A stretch of 64,000 bases of DNA from Pseudomonas fluorescens (GCF_902497785.1 NZ_CABVHK010000002.1:1-64000); one strand, 5' to 3'; positions 1 to 9,852 are shown, counted from the stretch's first letter. Notes: generated by a model not told the origin, from the sequence alone. Numbers and translations are program-made.

Positions 1-17
1 GCTCGCTCCCACAGGGG
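1..17. repeat. REP element, cut by window edge
   Basis: The first bases read GCTCGCTCCCACAGGGG, the 3' half of the REP family whose full form is GTGGGAGCGAGCCTGCTCGCG. The matching arm would lie outside the window. The rest of the stretch up to base 70 holds no recognisable feature. Confidence 0.7.
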
Positions 18-70
18 ATTGTGTTGGTGCTCACCGGATATGTACGCAACCAACAATTGCGCAATGCGGG

Positions 71-832
71 TCAGAACGCCGTCACCCCACCATCCACCGC
101 CAACGAATGACCCGTGGTAAACGCCGCGCCATCACTGCACAGATACAACACCGCACTGGCGATTTCTTCGACTTTGCCAATACGCCCCACCGGGTGCATC
201 GCGTTGGCGAATTCGCCTTTCTTCGGATCAGCCTCATAGGCACGGCGGAACATGTCGGTGTCGATCACCGCCGGGCACACCGCGTTCACCCGAATCTTTT
301 TCTTCGCATACTCGATGGCCGCCGATTTGGTCAGGCCGATCACCGCGTGTTTCGACGCCGCATAAATACTCATTTTCGGCGCCGCACCGAGGCCGGCGAC
401 CGAAGCGGTATTGACGATCGCACCCCCGCCCTGGGCCAGCAGCAACGGCAACTGGTACTTCATGCACAACCAGACACCCTTGACGTTGACGCCCATGATT
501 GCGTCGAACTCGTCGAGCGTTCCGTCGGCCAGTTTGCCTTTCTCGATTTCGATGCCGGCGTTGTTAAAGGCGTAGTCGAGACGGCCGTAGGCATTCACCA
601 CTTCGTCCATCAGATTTTTTACATCGCTTTCCAGCGTGACGTTGCAACGCACGAAGGTCGCTTCGCCACCCGCCGTTCGAATCAGCGCAACGGTGCCCTC
701 GCCACCGGCGGTGTCCATGTCCGCCACTACCACTTTCAACCCTTCGGCGGCGAATGCCTGGGCGGTCGCGCGACCAATGCCATTGGCGCCGCCGGTGACT
801 ACAACGACCCGGCCGGAAAACGTCATGCTCAT
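71..832 (-). CDS. SDR family NAD(P)-dependent oxidoreductase
   Basis: A 253-residue classical short-chain dehydrogenase/reductase, predicted cytoplasmic. The start MSMTFSGR is chosen because a GAGGAC ribosome site lies just upstream and because the nucleotide-binding motif TGGANGIG then sits about 15 residues in, as usual for the family. Further motifs are NNAG in the central region and the catalytic YAASK, preceded by the catalytic serine in NTASVAG. The C-terminus VDGGVTAF is typical of glucose/3-oxoacyl-ACP-type SDRs. The substrate cannot be told from sequence. The gene stands alone, with the divergent CurA-like reductase starting 236 bp away, so the two share an upstream region. Confidence 0.9.
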   Translation of the reverse strand: MSMTFSGRVVVVTGGANGIGRATAQAFAAEGLKVVVADMDTAGGEGTVALIRTAGGEATFVRCNVTLESDVKNLMDEVVNAYGRLDYAFNNAGIEIEKGKLADGTLDEFDAIMGVNVKGVWLCMKYQLPLLLAQGGGAIVNTASVAGLGAAPKMSIYAASKHAVIGLTKSAAIEYAKKKIRVNAVCPAVIDTDMFRRAYEADPKKGEFANAMHPVGRIGKVEEIASAVLYLCSDGAAFTTGHSLAVDGGVTAF

Positions 833-1068
833 GTGTGTGTGTCCTCGAATAGAAGAAAGTGGGTTGGCGCAGACCCAGTCTAGCCACAGGCGTCCCCGGC
901 GCGGCAGCACTATCAGAAGGCCGGTTGAGCGCCCATGAGTGGTAGTGATAGAACCGCCCGTCTCACTATCACTGCACTGGATCAGGCTGCATTCGCCGCA
1001 TCAGCCAAACTTGCGGCATCCGCACTGAAGGTCTATCAACAAGGCTTCATTCATCTTGAGTGCCTCTC

Positions 1069-2073
1069 ATGACTACCCAGACCAATCGCCAATTCCTGCT
1101 CGCCAAACGTCCAGTAGGCGCGGCAACCCGCGAAACCTTTACCTATCAGGAAGTACCGGTCGGCGAACCGGCGGCGGGTCAGATTTTGGTCAAAAATGAA
1201 TACCTGTCGCTGGACCCGGCGATGCGTGGCTGGATGAACGAAGGCAAGTCTTACATTCCACCGGTTGGCATCGGCGAGGTCATGCGCGCATTGGGTGTAG
1301 GCAAAGTCGTGGCGTCGAACAATCCAGGCTTTGCGGTCGGGGACTACGTCAATGGCGCCTTGGGCGTGCAGGATTATTTCCTCGGTGAGCCGCGAGGTTT
1401 CTACAAGGTCGACCCGAAACTCGCGCCGCTGCCACGTTATCTGTCGGCGCTAGGCATGACCGGTATGACCGCCTACTTCGCCCTGCTTGATGTCGGCGCC
1501 CCGAAAGAAGGTGACACCGTGGTGCTGTCGGGTGCCGCAGGAGCGGTGGGCAGCATTGCCGGGCAGATCGCCAAGATCAAAGGCTGCCGCGTCATCGGCA
1601 TCGCTGGCGGTGCGGACAAGTGCAAGTTCCTGATCGATGAGCTGGGTTTTGACGGCGCCATCGACTACAAAAGCGAAGACGTTCATGCCGGCCTTAAACG
1701 CGAATGCCCGAAAGGCGTGGACGTGTACTTCGACAACGTCGGCGGCGATATCCTCGACGCGGTGCTGAGCCGTCTGAACATGAAGGCGCGGGTGGTGATT
1801 TGTGGCGCCATCAGCCAGTACAACAACAAGGAAGCGGTCAAAGGGCCGGCCAACTATTTGTCGCTGTTGGTGAACCGCGCGCGGATGGAAGGCTTTGTGG
1901 TGATGGACTACGCCGCACAGTTTGCCGCGGCCGGACAGGAAATGGCCGGGTGGATGGCCAAAGGTCAGCTCAAGAGCAAGGAAGACATTGTTGAAGGGCT
2001 GGAGACCTTCCCCGAGACGCTGATGAAATTGTTCAGCGGCGAGAATTTCGGCAAATTGGTGTTGAAGGTTTAA
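1069..2073 (+). CDS. NADP-dependent medium-chain reductase (CurA-like)
   Basis: A 334-residue zinc-independent medium-chain dehydrogenase/reductase of the leukotriene B4 dehydrogenase / curcumin reductase family, which reduces activated double bonds with NADPH. The N-terminal catalytic domain contains LSLDPAMRGWM and the Rossmann motif is LSGAAGAVGSIAGQIAK at about residues 145-161. The zinc-ligand cysteines of true alcohol dehydrogenases are absent. ATG at 1069 (MTTQTNRQ) is preferred over an in-frame GTG nine bases earlier. It is transcribed away from the SDR gene and followed by a REP pair. Physiological substrate is unknown. Confidence 0.9.
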   Translation: MTTQTNRQFLLAKRPVGAATRETFTYQEVPVGEPAAGQILVKNEYLSLDPAMRGWMNEGKSYIPPVGIGEVMRALGVGKVVASNNPGFAVGDYVNGALGVQDYFLGEPRGFYKVDPKLAPLPRYLSALGMTGMTAYFALLDVGAPKEGDTVVLSGAAGAVGSIAGQIAKIKGCRVIGIAGGADKCKFLIDELGFDGAIDYKSEDVHAGLKRECPKGVDVYFDNVGGDILDAVLSRLNMKARVVICGAISQYNNKEAVKGPANYLSLLVNRARMEGFVVMDYAAQFAAAGQEMAGWMAKGQLKSKEDIVEGLETFPETLMKLFSGENFGKLVLKV

Positions 2074-2101
2074 CGCACTATTTGAATGGCACACAAACCA
2101 A

Positions 2102-2190
2102 TGTGGGAGCGAGCCTGCTCGCGAAGAGGGAGTGTCAGTCGACATTAATGTTGGCTGATACACCGCTTCGCGAGCAGGCTCGCTCCCACA
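2102..2190. repeat. REP pair (inverted), family A
   Basis: Two copies of TGTGGGAGCGAGCCTGCTCG in opposite orientation around about 40 bp of unrelated sequence. It lies between convergent genes (curA-like and pyrF), where a long RNA hairpin could end or protect both messages. Confidence 0.9.
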
Positions 2191-2203
2191 TTTCGGTATT
2201 GGG

Positions 2204-2902
2204 TCAGGCGATTTCGGCAACTACCGCCGCCAACGCCTTGGCCGGATCCGCCGCCTGGCTGATCGGGCGGCCAATCACCAGATAGTCGGAACCGGCGTCC
2301 AGCGCCTGACGCGGGGTCAGAATGCGGCGCTGATCGTCCTGGGCGCTACCCGCCGGGCGAATCCCCGGGGTCACCAGTTGCAGCGACGGGTGGGCCGATT
2401 TCAAGGCCTGGGCTTCCAGCGCCGAGCACACCAGACCGTCCATCCCGGCTTTTTCCGCCAGTGCCGCCAAACGCAGCACTTGCTCCTGTGGCTCGATGTC
2501 CAGACCGATGCCCGCCAGATCCTCACGCTCCATGCTGGTCAGCACAGTCACGCCGATCAGCAGCGGTTTCGGGCCGCTGCGCTGATCCAGCACTTCCCGG
2601 CAAGCGGCCATCATGCGCAGGCCGCCGGAACAGTGCACGTTGACCATCCACACGCCCATTTCCGCCGCCGCTTTGACCGCCATGGCGGTGGTGTTCGGGA
2701 TGTCGTGGAACTTGAGGTCAAGGAACACTTCGAAACCCTTGTCACGCAAGGTGCCGACGATTTCCGCCGCGCAGCTGGTGAACAGTTCCTTGCCGACTTT
2801 GACCCGGCACAGTTTCGGGTCCAATTGGTCGGCCAGCTTCAGTGCGGCGTCACGGGTGGGGAAATCCAGGGCGACGATGATAGGAGTCTGGCAGACGGAC
2901 AT
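2204..2902 (-). CDS. pyrF: orotidine 5'-phosphate decarboxylase
   Basis: A 232-residue PyrF, which decarboxylates OMP to UMP in the last step of pyrimidine synthesis. The family signature [10 protein letters not shown] carries the catalytic Asp-x-Lys-x-x-Asp set; IIVALDFPT near the N-terminus and VTPGIRP near the phosphate-binding end are also family motifs. The start MSVCQTPII at 2902 matches the usual length; a 12-residue upstream extension in frame has no family support. It stands as a single gene between a REP pair and a lone REP. Confidence 0.97.
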   Translation of the reverse strand: MSVCQTPIIVALDFPTRDAALKLADQLDPKLCRVKVGKELFTSCAAEIVGTLRDKGFEVFLDLKFHDIPNTTAMAVKAAAEMGVWMVNVHCSGGLRMMAACREVLDQRSGPKPLLIGVTVLTSMEREDLAGIGLDIEPQEQVLRLAALAEKAGMDGLVCSALEAQALKSAHPSLQLVTPGIRPAGSAQDDQRRILTPRQALDAGSDYLVIGRPISQAADPAKALAAVVAEIA

Positions 2903-3024
2903 GTGCGGGCTCTCAGGCAGGACGAAATCGGCGCGCATTGTAGCGGAACCAGCGCCGCTGCGGGGCCCGATGATCGGTAATTCGTCGTCGGCGCTCAGCC
3001 AAGCCTGGCCTTTTGCAGATCCAA

Positions 3025-3050
3025 TGTGGGAGCGAGCCTGCTCGCGAAGG
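3025..3050. repeat. single REP element, family A
   Basis: One copy of TGTGGGAGCGAGCCTGCTCG without a nearby inverted partner, lying between the 3' end of the AI-2E transporter gene and the 5' side of pyrF. Confidence 0.8.
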
Positions 3051-3073
3051 GGCCATTAGCCTCAACAAACAGC

Positions 3074-4129
3074 TTAAGGCCGGCGATCCTCCACCCGCGC
3101 CTGGCTTTTGCTCCAGTCGGTCAACAGACTGTACGCAACCGCCAGCAAGGTCGGCCCGATAAACAGACCAATGAAGCCGAACGCGATCAACCCGCCAAAC
3201 ACCCCCAAAAGCACGATGACCAACGGTAAGTTCCCGCCACGGCTGATCAGGTACGGTTTGAGCACGTTGTCGACACCGCTGATGATGAACGTGCCCCAGA
3301 TTCCAAGAAACACTGCCATGCCGTACTCGCCTTTCCAGGCCAGCCAGGCCGTGGCCGGAATCCACACCAGTGGCGGTCCCATCGGAATCAGGCTGAGCAG
3401 GAAGGTGACAATCCCCAGCACCAGCGCGCCCGGAACACCGGCAATCAGGAACCCGATCAGCGACAGCACCGCTTGCGCCGCCGCGGTCCCGATCACACCG
3501 TTCACCACCCGTTGCACCGTGCCCGCCACCAGTTCGATGTAATAACCGGCGCGGTCACCGATCAAGCGTTGCAGCAGCCCATGGACAAACGCCGCCAGTC
3601 GCGGCCCGTCCCGATAAAAAAAGAACACAAACACGATGCTCAACGTCAGCTCGAGAATGCCGCCGCCGATCTGCGCACTGCGCGCCAGCAGCCAGTTACC
3701 GACCTGACCCAGATAGGGTTTGATCGACAGCATCATCGCCGCGCCCTGCTCGTCAATACTGTTCCAGATGCCGACCAGCCGCTCACCCACGAGGGGAACA
3801 CCGCCCAGCCAGGTCGGTGCCGCAGGCAGGCCATCCACCTGCACATCCTTGATGAACGCCGTGGCATCGCGCACGTGGTCCGCCAGGTTGAACCCCAGCC
3901 ACACCAGCGGCACCGCCACCAGCAACATCCAGCCCAGGGTCAGCAACGCCGCCGCCAGGGATTCGCGACCGTTGAGCCAACGCGTCAGCAGACGCATCAG
4001 TGGCCAACTGGCGAACGCCAGCACCGCGCCCCAGAACAACGCCGACCAGAACGGCGCCATCACCCAGAAGCTCGCGCCAAACAGCACCAGGAGCAGGATT
4101 TGCACCAACAGCCGATCGTTATTGATCAT
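3074..4129 (-). CDS. AI-2E family transporter (PerM-like)
   Basis: A 351-residue polytopic inner-membrane protein of the AI-2E exporter superfamily. Hydrophobic segments run from LLVQILLLVLFGASFWVM at the N-terminus through several helices in the C-terminal half, with the conserved segments LVWIPATAWL, GVDNVLKPYLI and LPLVIVLLGVFGG typical of the family. Start MINNDRLL at 4129 is chosen because family similarity begins there. Members export autoinducer-2, sodium or other small solutes; the substrate here cannot be assigned. The DUF4892 gene ends 70 bp upstream on the same strand, so cotranscription is possible. Confidence 0.9.
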   Translation of the reverse strand: MINNDRLLVQILLLVLFGASFWVMAPFWSALFWGAVLAFASWPLMRLLTRWLNGRESLAAALLTLGWMLLVAVPLVWLGFNLADHVRDATAFIKDVQVDGLPAAPTWLGGVPLVGERLVGIWNSIDEQGAAMMLSIKPYLGQVGNWLLARSAQIGGGILELTLSIVFVFFFYRDGPRLAAFVHGLLQRLIGDRAGYYIELVAGTVQRVVNGVIGTAAAQAVLSLIGFLIAGVPGALVLGIVTFLLSLIPMGPPLVWIPATAWLAWKGEYGMAVFLGIWGTFIISGVDNVLKPYLISRGGNLPLVIVLLGVFGGLIAFGFIGLFIGPTLLAVAYSLLTDWSKSQARVEDRRP

Positions 4130-4198
4130 CCAGGTCTCGAGAAAAGTCAGTTTGCAAAAGGGTAGGCGAACGCGCATGGCACGTTCGCCAGATACAGC

Positions 4199-5017
4199 TT
4201 ATCGCAACAACTCGACGTGCAGGCCAGAGCCGTCGACGCTGCCGGTTTCCATCCTCGCGGTACGCACCCCCTGCCCGATCAGAGCCTGACGCCAGGCTTC
4301 GGCTTTCGGCCCGGAAACGCTGACCCGCAACGTAGTGTCCAGATTCAATCCTCGGGAGATCAAGCGCAGCCAGGTCTCATCGGGATCGCCGGTCAGTTTC
4401 GGGAAATCCAGCTCACCGGTGCTCTTGAGTTCGCGCAACAAGGTGGCGGAAGTCGGCAGCAAATCACCCAGCGGCGCCGTGGCATCGAACTGTTCGACGT
4501 GCAGATAGGCTTTACGGTTACCGCGCGTGATGCTGTAAAGCGCGACCAACGTGTTGTCCTGCGGTGCGGCCAGGCGCAACAGCAGGTACGCCTGTTGATC
4601 GTCGGCACCATACAGTTTGGCGTTGCCAAAGACCTCATTGGCCCACAAGCTGCTCTCACCGCAATCCCGTGCCTGGCACCAGAACAGCAACTCGGCGTCC
4701 TGCTTTTGCAAGGCTTCGCGAGCGGCGGTGAAAGCTTCGGTGGAAGAATGCTCCGGCGGCAACTCGTAAGTGACCGAGGTGGTGTGTCCGCGGGCACTGA
4801 CCTGGCCATCGAAACGCAGCTGGCCACTGATCTTGCGGATAGAACCCAGCGGATAGATCCGCTCGAGTTCCGCCGCCGGGCGATAGTCGACGATTTGTGC
4901 ATCGGTTATACGCGGCACGATGGGCAGGTCCTGACTGCCCGGCACATCGGCGGCAAACAACAAAGGGCTGAAACTACACAGCGCGAGCAAACTGAATGAA
5001 CGCATGGACAGGCTCAT
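4199..5017 (-). CDS. DUF4892 domain-containing exported protein
   Basis: A 272-residue protein with a Sec signal peptide ([18 protein letters not shown], cleavage likely after FAAD), so probably periplasmic. The body matches the DUF4892 family as I know it from Pseudomonas: paired segments such as [16 protein letters not shown] and [20 protein letters not shown] with a Cys pair. Function is unknown. Its start overlaps the stop of the glutathione S-transferase gene by four bases (ATGA), indicating translational coupling in one operon. Confidence 0.85.
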   Translation of the reverse strand: MSLSMRSFSLLALCSFSPLLFAADVPGSQDLPIVPRITDAQIVDYRPAAELERIYPLGSIRKISGQLRFDGQVSARGHTTSVTYELPPEHSSTEAFTAAREALQKQDAELLFWCQARDCGESSLWANEVFGNAKLYGADDQQAYLLLRLAAPQDNTLVALYSITRGNRKAYLHVEQFDATAPLGDLLPTSATLLRELKSTGELDFPKLTGDPDETWLRLISRGLNLDTTLRVSVSGPKAEAWRQALIGQGVRTARMETGSVDGSGLHVELLR

Positions 5018-5673
5018 CGGATCAGCATGGCCTGGGCACCCTTGACGACGCTGGCGTCATCAATGCGTTCGGGAATCAGCAAACCGCGCTGCACTGCCGG
5101 GCGCGCTTCCATGGTCGCCATCCAGCGCTGCAAACTGTCCAATCCGTCCACGGCCACACCGGACCACTCGTGCCCGCGAACCCACGGATAGGTGGCGATG
5201 TCGGCAATGCTGTACTCGCCCGCGAGGAATTCCACCGATTGCAGGCGGCTGTCGAGCACTTCATACAGGCGACGGGTTTCATGCTGATAGCGGTCGATGG
5301 CGCCCTGGAGTTTCTCCGGAAAATAACGAAAGAACACGTTGGCCTGGCCCTGCATCGGGCCGATTCCACCCATCTGGAACATCAGCCACTGCAACACCAC
5401 AGAACGTCCTTTCGGGTCCTGAGGCAGCAGTTTGCCGGACATTTCAGCGAGGTAAATCAGAATGGCGCCGGATTCGAACACGGCAAAATCGCCGTTGGCG
5501 CGGTCGACAATTGCCGGGATCCGGCCATTGGGATTGATCTTGAGGAAGTCTGCGGACTTCTGTTCCTTTTTGTCGAAACTCAAGGCGTGCACTGTGTAGG
5601 GCAGGCCGAGTTCCTCGAGCACGATAGAGACCTTGTGGCCATTCGGGGTCGCAGCGGTGTAGAGATCTATCAT
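5014..5673 (-). CDS. glutathione S-transferase family protein
   Basis: A 219-residue GST. The N-terminal thioredoxin-fold half begins [20 protein letters not shown], contains the cis-proline segment GRIPAIVD and the glutathione-binding [12 protein letters not shown]; the all-helical half follows, with [12 protein letters not shown] as the conserved helix cap. This arrangement resembles the YfcG/YghU-type (Nu) bacterial GSTs, which act as disulfide reductases. Start at 5673 is chosen since the fold begins there. The stop overlaps the DUF4892 start (ATGA). Confidence 0.92.
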   Translation of the reverse strand: MIDLYTAATPNGHKVSIVLEELGLPYTVHALSFDKKEQKSADFLKINPNGRIPAIVDRANGDFAVFESGAILIYLAEMSGKLLPQDPKGRSVVLQWLMFQMGGIGPMQGQANVFFRYFPEKLQGAIDRYQHETRRLYEVLDSRLQSVEFLAGEYSIADIATYPWVRGHEWSGVAVDGLDSLQRWMATMEARPAVQRGLLIPERIDDASVVKGAQAMLIR

Positions 5674-5723
5674 GGTTGTCTCCCATTTCAACCCGCCCAG
5701 CCTCGACAGTTGCCCGGCGCAAG

Positions 5724-6578
5724 TCAAGGAACAGCGAAGAACCGATTGAAACAGTCTGCGACAAGGTCGGCACCGGTGTCGTCATTCAGGTGCAAATGAT
5801 GCCCGCCTGGCAGCTGTTCACGCCTGAAGGGTAGACGGTCCAGCAACTCCGGATGTTTGGCGAGCATACCGTCGGCCGCGACCACCAGCAGCGCGGGGCA
5901 ACTGACCCGCTGAACGAAGGCCATCGCCTGTTCGGTGGTAAGACGCAGCGGCGACGGCAGCGTCAGACGGTTATCGGTGCGCCAGGTGTAACCGCCCGGC
6001 ACCGGCATCAGGCCACGCTGGGCCAGTAACTCGGCGGCTTCGCGACTGACCGCCACCAGACCTTTCATCCGCGCTTCGATGGCGCGGTCGAGGGTGTTGT
6101 AGACCGGCTTGCGTTTCTCCTGCAGGTCCAACTGCGCTTGCAGGGCCATGCCCATACGTTCGGCGGCATTTTCGCCTTTGTCCGTAGGAGGAATGATGCC
6201 GTCGATTAACGCGAGGTGGGTAACCCGCTCCGGCATCGACCCGGCGATGATCAGCGACGCGATTGCGCCCATTGAATGCCCCAACAGAGCAAACCGCTTC
6301 CAGCCAAGCTGTTCGGCGACTTGCAGCACGTCATGGGCATAGTCCCACATGGCGTAACCCGCACCCGGCGGACGATGCCCGGAATGACCGTGACCGGCCA
6401 TGTCCAGCGCAACGATACGCAGCCCTTCGAGCTTCGGCGCCAACCGTGCAAAGCTGTTGGCGTTATCCAGCCAGCCGTGCAAGGCGATTACCGGCAAACC
6501 GTCTTCGGGGCCGAACAGGTGCGCAGCCAGCTCGATGTGCGGCAGGCTCAGGCGGACTTCTTCGACACCGTGGCTCAT
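5724..6578 (-). CDS. alpha/beta fold hydrolase
   Basis: A 284-residue alpha/beta hydrolase. The oxyanion segment is [13 protein letters not shown], the nucleophile elbow GHSMG (Ser about residue 105) and the late catalytic His in [11 protein letters not shown]; a cap domain lies between them. The ATG at 6578 overlaps the TGA of the preceding hydrolase gene by four bases, so the two are translationally coupled. In P. aeruginosa a comparable pair of hydrolase genes lies near the acyl-CoA ligase PA1617. Substrate is unknown; an ester or lipid-derived compound is plausible from context. Confidence 0.9.
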   Translation of the reverse strand: MSHGVEEVRLSLPHIELAAHLFGPEDGLPVIALHGWLDNANSFARLAPKLEGLRIVALDMAGHGHSGHRPPGAGYAMWDYAHDVLQVAEQLGWKRFALLGHSMGAIASLIIAGSMPERVTHLALIDGIIPPTDKGENAAERMGMALQAQLDLQEKRKPVYNTLDRAIEARMKGLVAVSREAAELLAQRGLMPVPGGYTWRTDNRLTLPSPLRLTTEQAMAFVQRVSCPALLVVAADGMLAKHPELLDRLPFRREQLPGGHHLHLNDDTGADLVADCFNRFFAVP

Positions 6579-7381
6579 GCGCAATCCTGCTGCTGGCGAG
6601 TGTCCCAGCGGCTGAACAGGTTTTTCAGCAGCGTGGCCGTGTCCTGGGGACGCTCAAGGGGAAACATATGCCCGCCCGGCATGGTCAGGGATTCGCCCAG
6701 CGGCATGCGCCCGACGGAACTGGCGTGATGGCGCATCACCACGCGGCTGTTGCGGCCGCGCACCACCGCCAGCGGCACTTTAAGTTGCCGTGCACGGCCG
6801 GGGCTGGTGTCCGGCACGCCGCGGTAGATGCTGATTTCCGTGGCCGGATCGAAGCGCAGACGCAACTTGTCGCCGACCTTGTGCAAACCGTGTTGCAGGT
6901 AAGCGTCGAAACACTCCGGATCGAAGCCGCGAAACAGGGTTTTTCCAGCGAAATACACTCGGGCCGACTCCAGGTCGGCGAATTCTTCCCGCCGTCCCAG
7001 CGTGCGCCCGGCCGGCGTCAGGCGGTCGATAAAACCGAAGCGCTTGGCGGCGCGAATCACCCACTGATCAGCGCGGGTCAACACTGGCGAATCGAGCATC
7101 ACCACGCCGCGATACAACTCGGGACAACGCAACGCGGCGTGCAGGTGCAATACGCCGCCAAACGAATGACCGACGCCCCATACCGGTTGCGCCTGCTGCT
7201 TGAGGTGATGAATCAGCTCGTCCACCAGATTGTGCCAGTTGTCGTCCGCCGGGAAACGCGGGTCATGGGCGTGCTGCGGCAAATGCGCCACCTGATACTC
7301 GGGCGCCAACGCCGCGAACAATTTGCCGTAGGTTCCTGAGGGGAACCCATTGGCGTGGGCGAAAAATATCTGCTGCGACAT
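6575..7381 (-). CDS. alpha/beta fold hydrolase
   Basis: A 268-residue hydrolase starting MSQQIFFAHANGFPSG. The nucleophile elbow is GHSFGG (Ser at about residue 83), the acid region lies near VVRGRNSRV, and the catalytic His is in MPGGHMFPLERP. The real start at 7381 removes a long in-frame extension of low-complexity codons. First gene of a coupled pair with the next hydrolase, probably extending to the GST and DUF4892 genes. It is unrelated in detail to its neighbour, so the pair is not a recent duplication. Confidence 0.88.
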   Translation of the reverse strand: MSQQIFFAHANGFPSGTYGKLFAALAPEYQVAHLPQHAHDPRFPADDNWHNLVDELIHHLKQQAQPVWGVGHSFGGVLHLHAALRCPELYRGVVMLDSPVLTRADQWVIRAAKRFGFIDRLTPAGRTLGRREEFADLESARVYFAGKTLFRGFDPECFDAYLQHGLHKVGDKLRLRFDPATEISIYRGVPDTSPGRARQLKVPLAVVRGRNSRVVMRHHASSVGRMPLGESLTMPGGHMFPLERPQDTATLLKNLFSRWDTRQQQDCA

Positions 7382-7576
7382 ACCGGCAAATCCATAAGCG
7401 AGAATCAGACGTTGATTGTCCGCAACACAACGTCGGGCAGCAATGACTGTAACTGCCAGGAATGATGACAGTCCGGTCATGCCGATGGGCCATTCTGAAA
7501 TCGGAATCTTGTGGTGAACGTGCTTGCTTGCCTTCAAGTGCGCAGGCGTTGCTGGAATACCGAGTGGGGCTGCTGT

Positions 7577-7608
7577 GCAGCCCAGCGGGAGCAAGCTCCC
7601 TCGCCACG
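7577..7608. repeat. short palindromic repeat, family C-like
   Basis: The core GGGAGCAAGCTCCC is a perfect palindrome flanked by CAGC and CGCCAC, matching the half-form (CGAGGGAGCTTGCTCCC) of a dispersed Pseudomonas repeat. It lies in the 265-bp space between the second hydrolase and the thioesterase; the rest of this space shows no other feature. Confidence 0.5.
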
Positions 7609-7646
7609 GGTCATCATCAGTAGGAATAATTGCGTTCACTGGCGAA

Positions 7647-8090
7647 TCAACGCAGCGGCGGATTTTCTCCCAACGGCACCACCGCCATGGTCAGCCGCGA
7701 CACACAACTGGCCTTGCCCTCGTCACTGGTCAACCGAATGTCCCAGACATGGGTGGTGCGCCCGATATGAATCGCCCGGGCCACCGCCGTCACCCGCCCG
7801 CTACGCAACCCGCGCAAATGGTTGGCATTGATCTCAAGACCCACGCAGTAAAACTTGCTGGCATCGATGCACAAGTAGCTGGCCATGGAGCCGACGGTCT
7901 CAGCCAGCACCACCGAGGCGCCGCCGTGCAGCAGGCCATAAGGCTGATGGGTGCGGTGGTCGATGACCATGCTGGCGGTCAGGGACTCTTCGTCGAAGGC
8001 TTCGAAGCGGATATCCAGCACTTCGCCGATGGTGTTTTTCTGGATTGCGTTCAACTGCTCGATGTTGGGAGTGGTACGCCACAAACTCAT
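7647..8090 (-). CDS. hotdog-fold thioesterase (PaaI/EntH type)
   Basis: A 147-residue hotdog protein that probably hydrolyses acyl- or aroyl-CoA thioesters. Family marks are HQPYGLLHGGASVVLAE (active-site helix with the Gly-Gly turn and Glu nucleophile/base) and a following beta-sheet with VGLEINANHLRG. ATG at 8090 is preferred because AAGGA is nine bases upstream; another ATG at 8099 overlaps that site. It lies 33 bp downstream of the acyl-CoA ligase on the same strand, so ligase and thioesterase are probably one unit balancing CoA ester pools. Confidence 0.88.
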   Translation of the reverse strand: MSLWRTTPNIEQLNAIQKNTIGEVLDIRFEAFDEESLTASMVIDHRTHQPYGLLHGGASVVLAETVGSMASYLCIDASKFYCVGLEINANHLRGLRSGRVTAVARAIHIGRTTHVWDIRLTSDEGKASCVSRLTMAVVPLGENPPLR

Positions 8091-8122
8091 TGCAGACATC
8101 CTTTGTTGGTTTTATTTGTCAC

Positions 8123-9790
8123 TCAATCCTGCCACAGCACCGCTTCGCTGCGCTCGCTCCATTCTTCGAACCGGTCGCCGTAAGCGGCTTCGATCATGTT
8201 GCGCTTGATCTTCAGGGTCGGCGTCAAAAAGCCGTTCTCCACGGCCCAGCTGTCTTTGACCACCACCAGACGGCGCAGGCGCTCGTGCTTATCAAGGGCG
8301 GCGTTGACCTCTTCGAGGAGTTTTTCCAGGCTCGAGTGCAGGCCGGCGCGCGCAGTGCCGCCGGCGTCCTGTTGCCCGACTGCCGACAGCACGCACAACC
8401 CCAACGGCGCGCTCAACCCATCGCCGACCACGCACACTTGCTCGATGCGCGAATGCACCGCCAGACGATTCTCAATCGGTGCCGGCGCCACGTACTTGCC
8501 TTTGCTGGTCTTGAAGATTTCTTTCAGCCGCCCGGTCAGGCGCAGGTTTCCTTCGGCGTCTTGCTCGCCCTTGTCACCGGTGCGCAGGAAGCCGTCTTCG
8601 GTAATGGTGTCGGCGGTTTTCTCCGGTTCCTTGAAATACCCGAGCATGGTCGCGCCGCTGCGCACCATCACTTCACCGGATTCGGCGATCCGCACTTCGA
8701 CCTCCGGGCAAGGCTTGCCGATCCAGCCAGGCTTGTTGTCGCCCGGGCGACCAATGTGGGAATAACCGCAGCTTTCAGTCATGCCGTACACCTCCAGCAC
8801 ATCCAGCCCGAGCTTGCGGTACCACAGCAACAAGGTCTGGGGCACTGGCGCCGCACCGGACAGCGCGACGCGCAAGGCATCCAGCCCAAGCCCTGCCAGC
8901 ACTTTGTGCCCTACCCGCTTGCCGATGAAGGGCAGCCCGAGCAGAAAATCGAGGCGCTTGGCCGGGATCTTGCCGTACACACCCATCTGGAATTTGGTCC
9001 AGATGCGCGGCACGCCAAACAGCGCAGTCGGCCGCGCTCGCTGCAAATCGGTGAGAAAGGTTTCCAGGCTCTCGGCGAAAAACACCGTTTGCCCGGTGTA
9101 GATCGACGCCAACTCGACAAACATGCGCTCGGCGACGTGGCACAGCGGCAGATACGACAGCAGCCGATCCGACTCATTAAGGTTGAACAGCTGCGTGCCG
9201 CGGGTGGTGGCGAACCCCAGATTGCCAAAGCTGTGCATCACCCCTTTGGGCATGCCGGTGGTGCCGGAGGTGTAAATGATGGTCGCCAACTGGTCGGCTG
9301 CCGGTTTCGGGTCGTCCTGGATCGGCGAACTCTGCTGCAAGTCGGCCCAACTGAACGAAAAACTGCCCGGCGGATGCAATGGCAGGCTGATGGTCGGGAG
9401 GTCGGGACTGACACCGCGGGACATGCCCGGCCAGTCATCGAGCTTGCCGATAAAAGCCAGCGCCGCTTCGGAGTGTTCAAGTACCTGGGAGACAGATTCG
9501 GCGGTGAGGTTGGGGTACAACGGCACTGACACATGCCCGGCCATCCAGATCGCCAGGTCCGCAATGATCCAGTGGGCACAGTTTTTCGAGATCAGGGTGA
9601 TGTGGCTGCCTTGCGGCAATTCACGTGCTCGCAGCCAGTGCGCGGCGCAGCGGGCCTGGTGGCCGACGTCTTCCCAAGTCAGGGTTTCGACCACGCCACC
9701 ACCCACGGGCTGGACCAGAAATCGCTGGCGCGGATGACGGGCTTCACGCTCGTAAAAGACGTCCAGTGGCAAACGAAAAGCAGCAGACAT
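8123..9790 (-). CDS. AMP-dependent long-chain acyl-CoA synthetase
   Basis: A 555-residue adenylate-forming enzyme of the long-chain fatty acid:CoA ligase type. The P-loop YTSGTTGMPKGV (about residues 175-186), the VEVYGMTESCG motif, TGDKGEQD with the ribose-binding Asp, and GRLKEIFKTSKGKYVAP with the adenylating Lys are all present. Start MSAAFRLPLD is preceded by AGGAG. In P. aeruginosa a similar ligase/thioesterase pair (PA1617-PA1618) sits at this place. A perfect palindrome overlaps its promoter region, so it is likely controlled by a dedicated repressor. Confidence 0.93.
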   Translation of the reverse strand: MSAAFRLPLDVFYEREARHPRQRFLVQPVGGGVVETLTWEDVGHQARCAAHWLRARELPQGSHITLISKNCAHWIIADLAIWMAGHVSVPLYPNLTAESVSQVLEHSEAALAFIGKLDDWPGMSRGVSPDLPTISLPLHPPGSFSFSWADLQQSSPIQDDPKPAADQLATIIYTSGTTGMPKGVMHSFGNLGFATTRGTQLFNLNESDRLLSYLPLCHVAERMFVELASIYTGQTVFFAESLETFLTDLQRARPTALFGVPRIWTKFQMGVYGKIPAKRLDFLLGLPFIGKRVGHKVLAGLGLDALRVALSGAAPVPQTLLLWYRKLGLDVLEVYGMTESCGYSHIGRPGDNKPGWIGKPCPEVEVRIAESGEVMVRSGATMLGYFKEPEKTADTITEDGFLRTGDKGEQDAEGNLRLTGRLKEIFKTSKGKYVAPAPIENRLAVHSRIEQVCVVGDGLSAPLGLCVLSAVGQQDAGGTARAGLHSSLEKLLEEVNAALDKHERLRRLVVVKDSWAVENGFLTPTLKIKRNMIEAAYGDRFEEWSERSEAVLWQD

Positions 9791-9830
9791 GCGACTCGCT
9801 CCTGTTTTTTTATTCTGGAGCAAGCGTAGT

Positions 9831-9852
9831 CAACCAAGCGGTTGCTTGGTTG
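9831..9852 (-). promoter_or_regulatory. perfect palindromic operator upstream of acyl-CoA ligase
   Basis: Arms CAACCAAGC and GCTTGGTTG are exact reverse complements around GGTT. On the minus strand the right side runs into TTGACT, a good -35 hexamer, so a bound dimer would block the promoter of the ligase about 40 bp from its start codon. Such spacing is usual for TetR-family repressors that respond to acyl-CoA. The regulator is not encoded next to it in this window. Confidence 0.6.
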
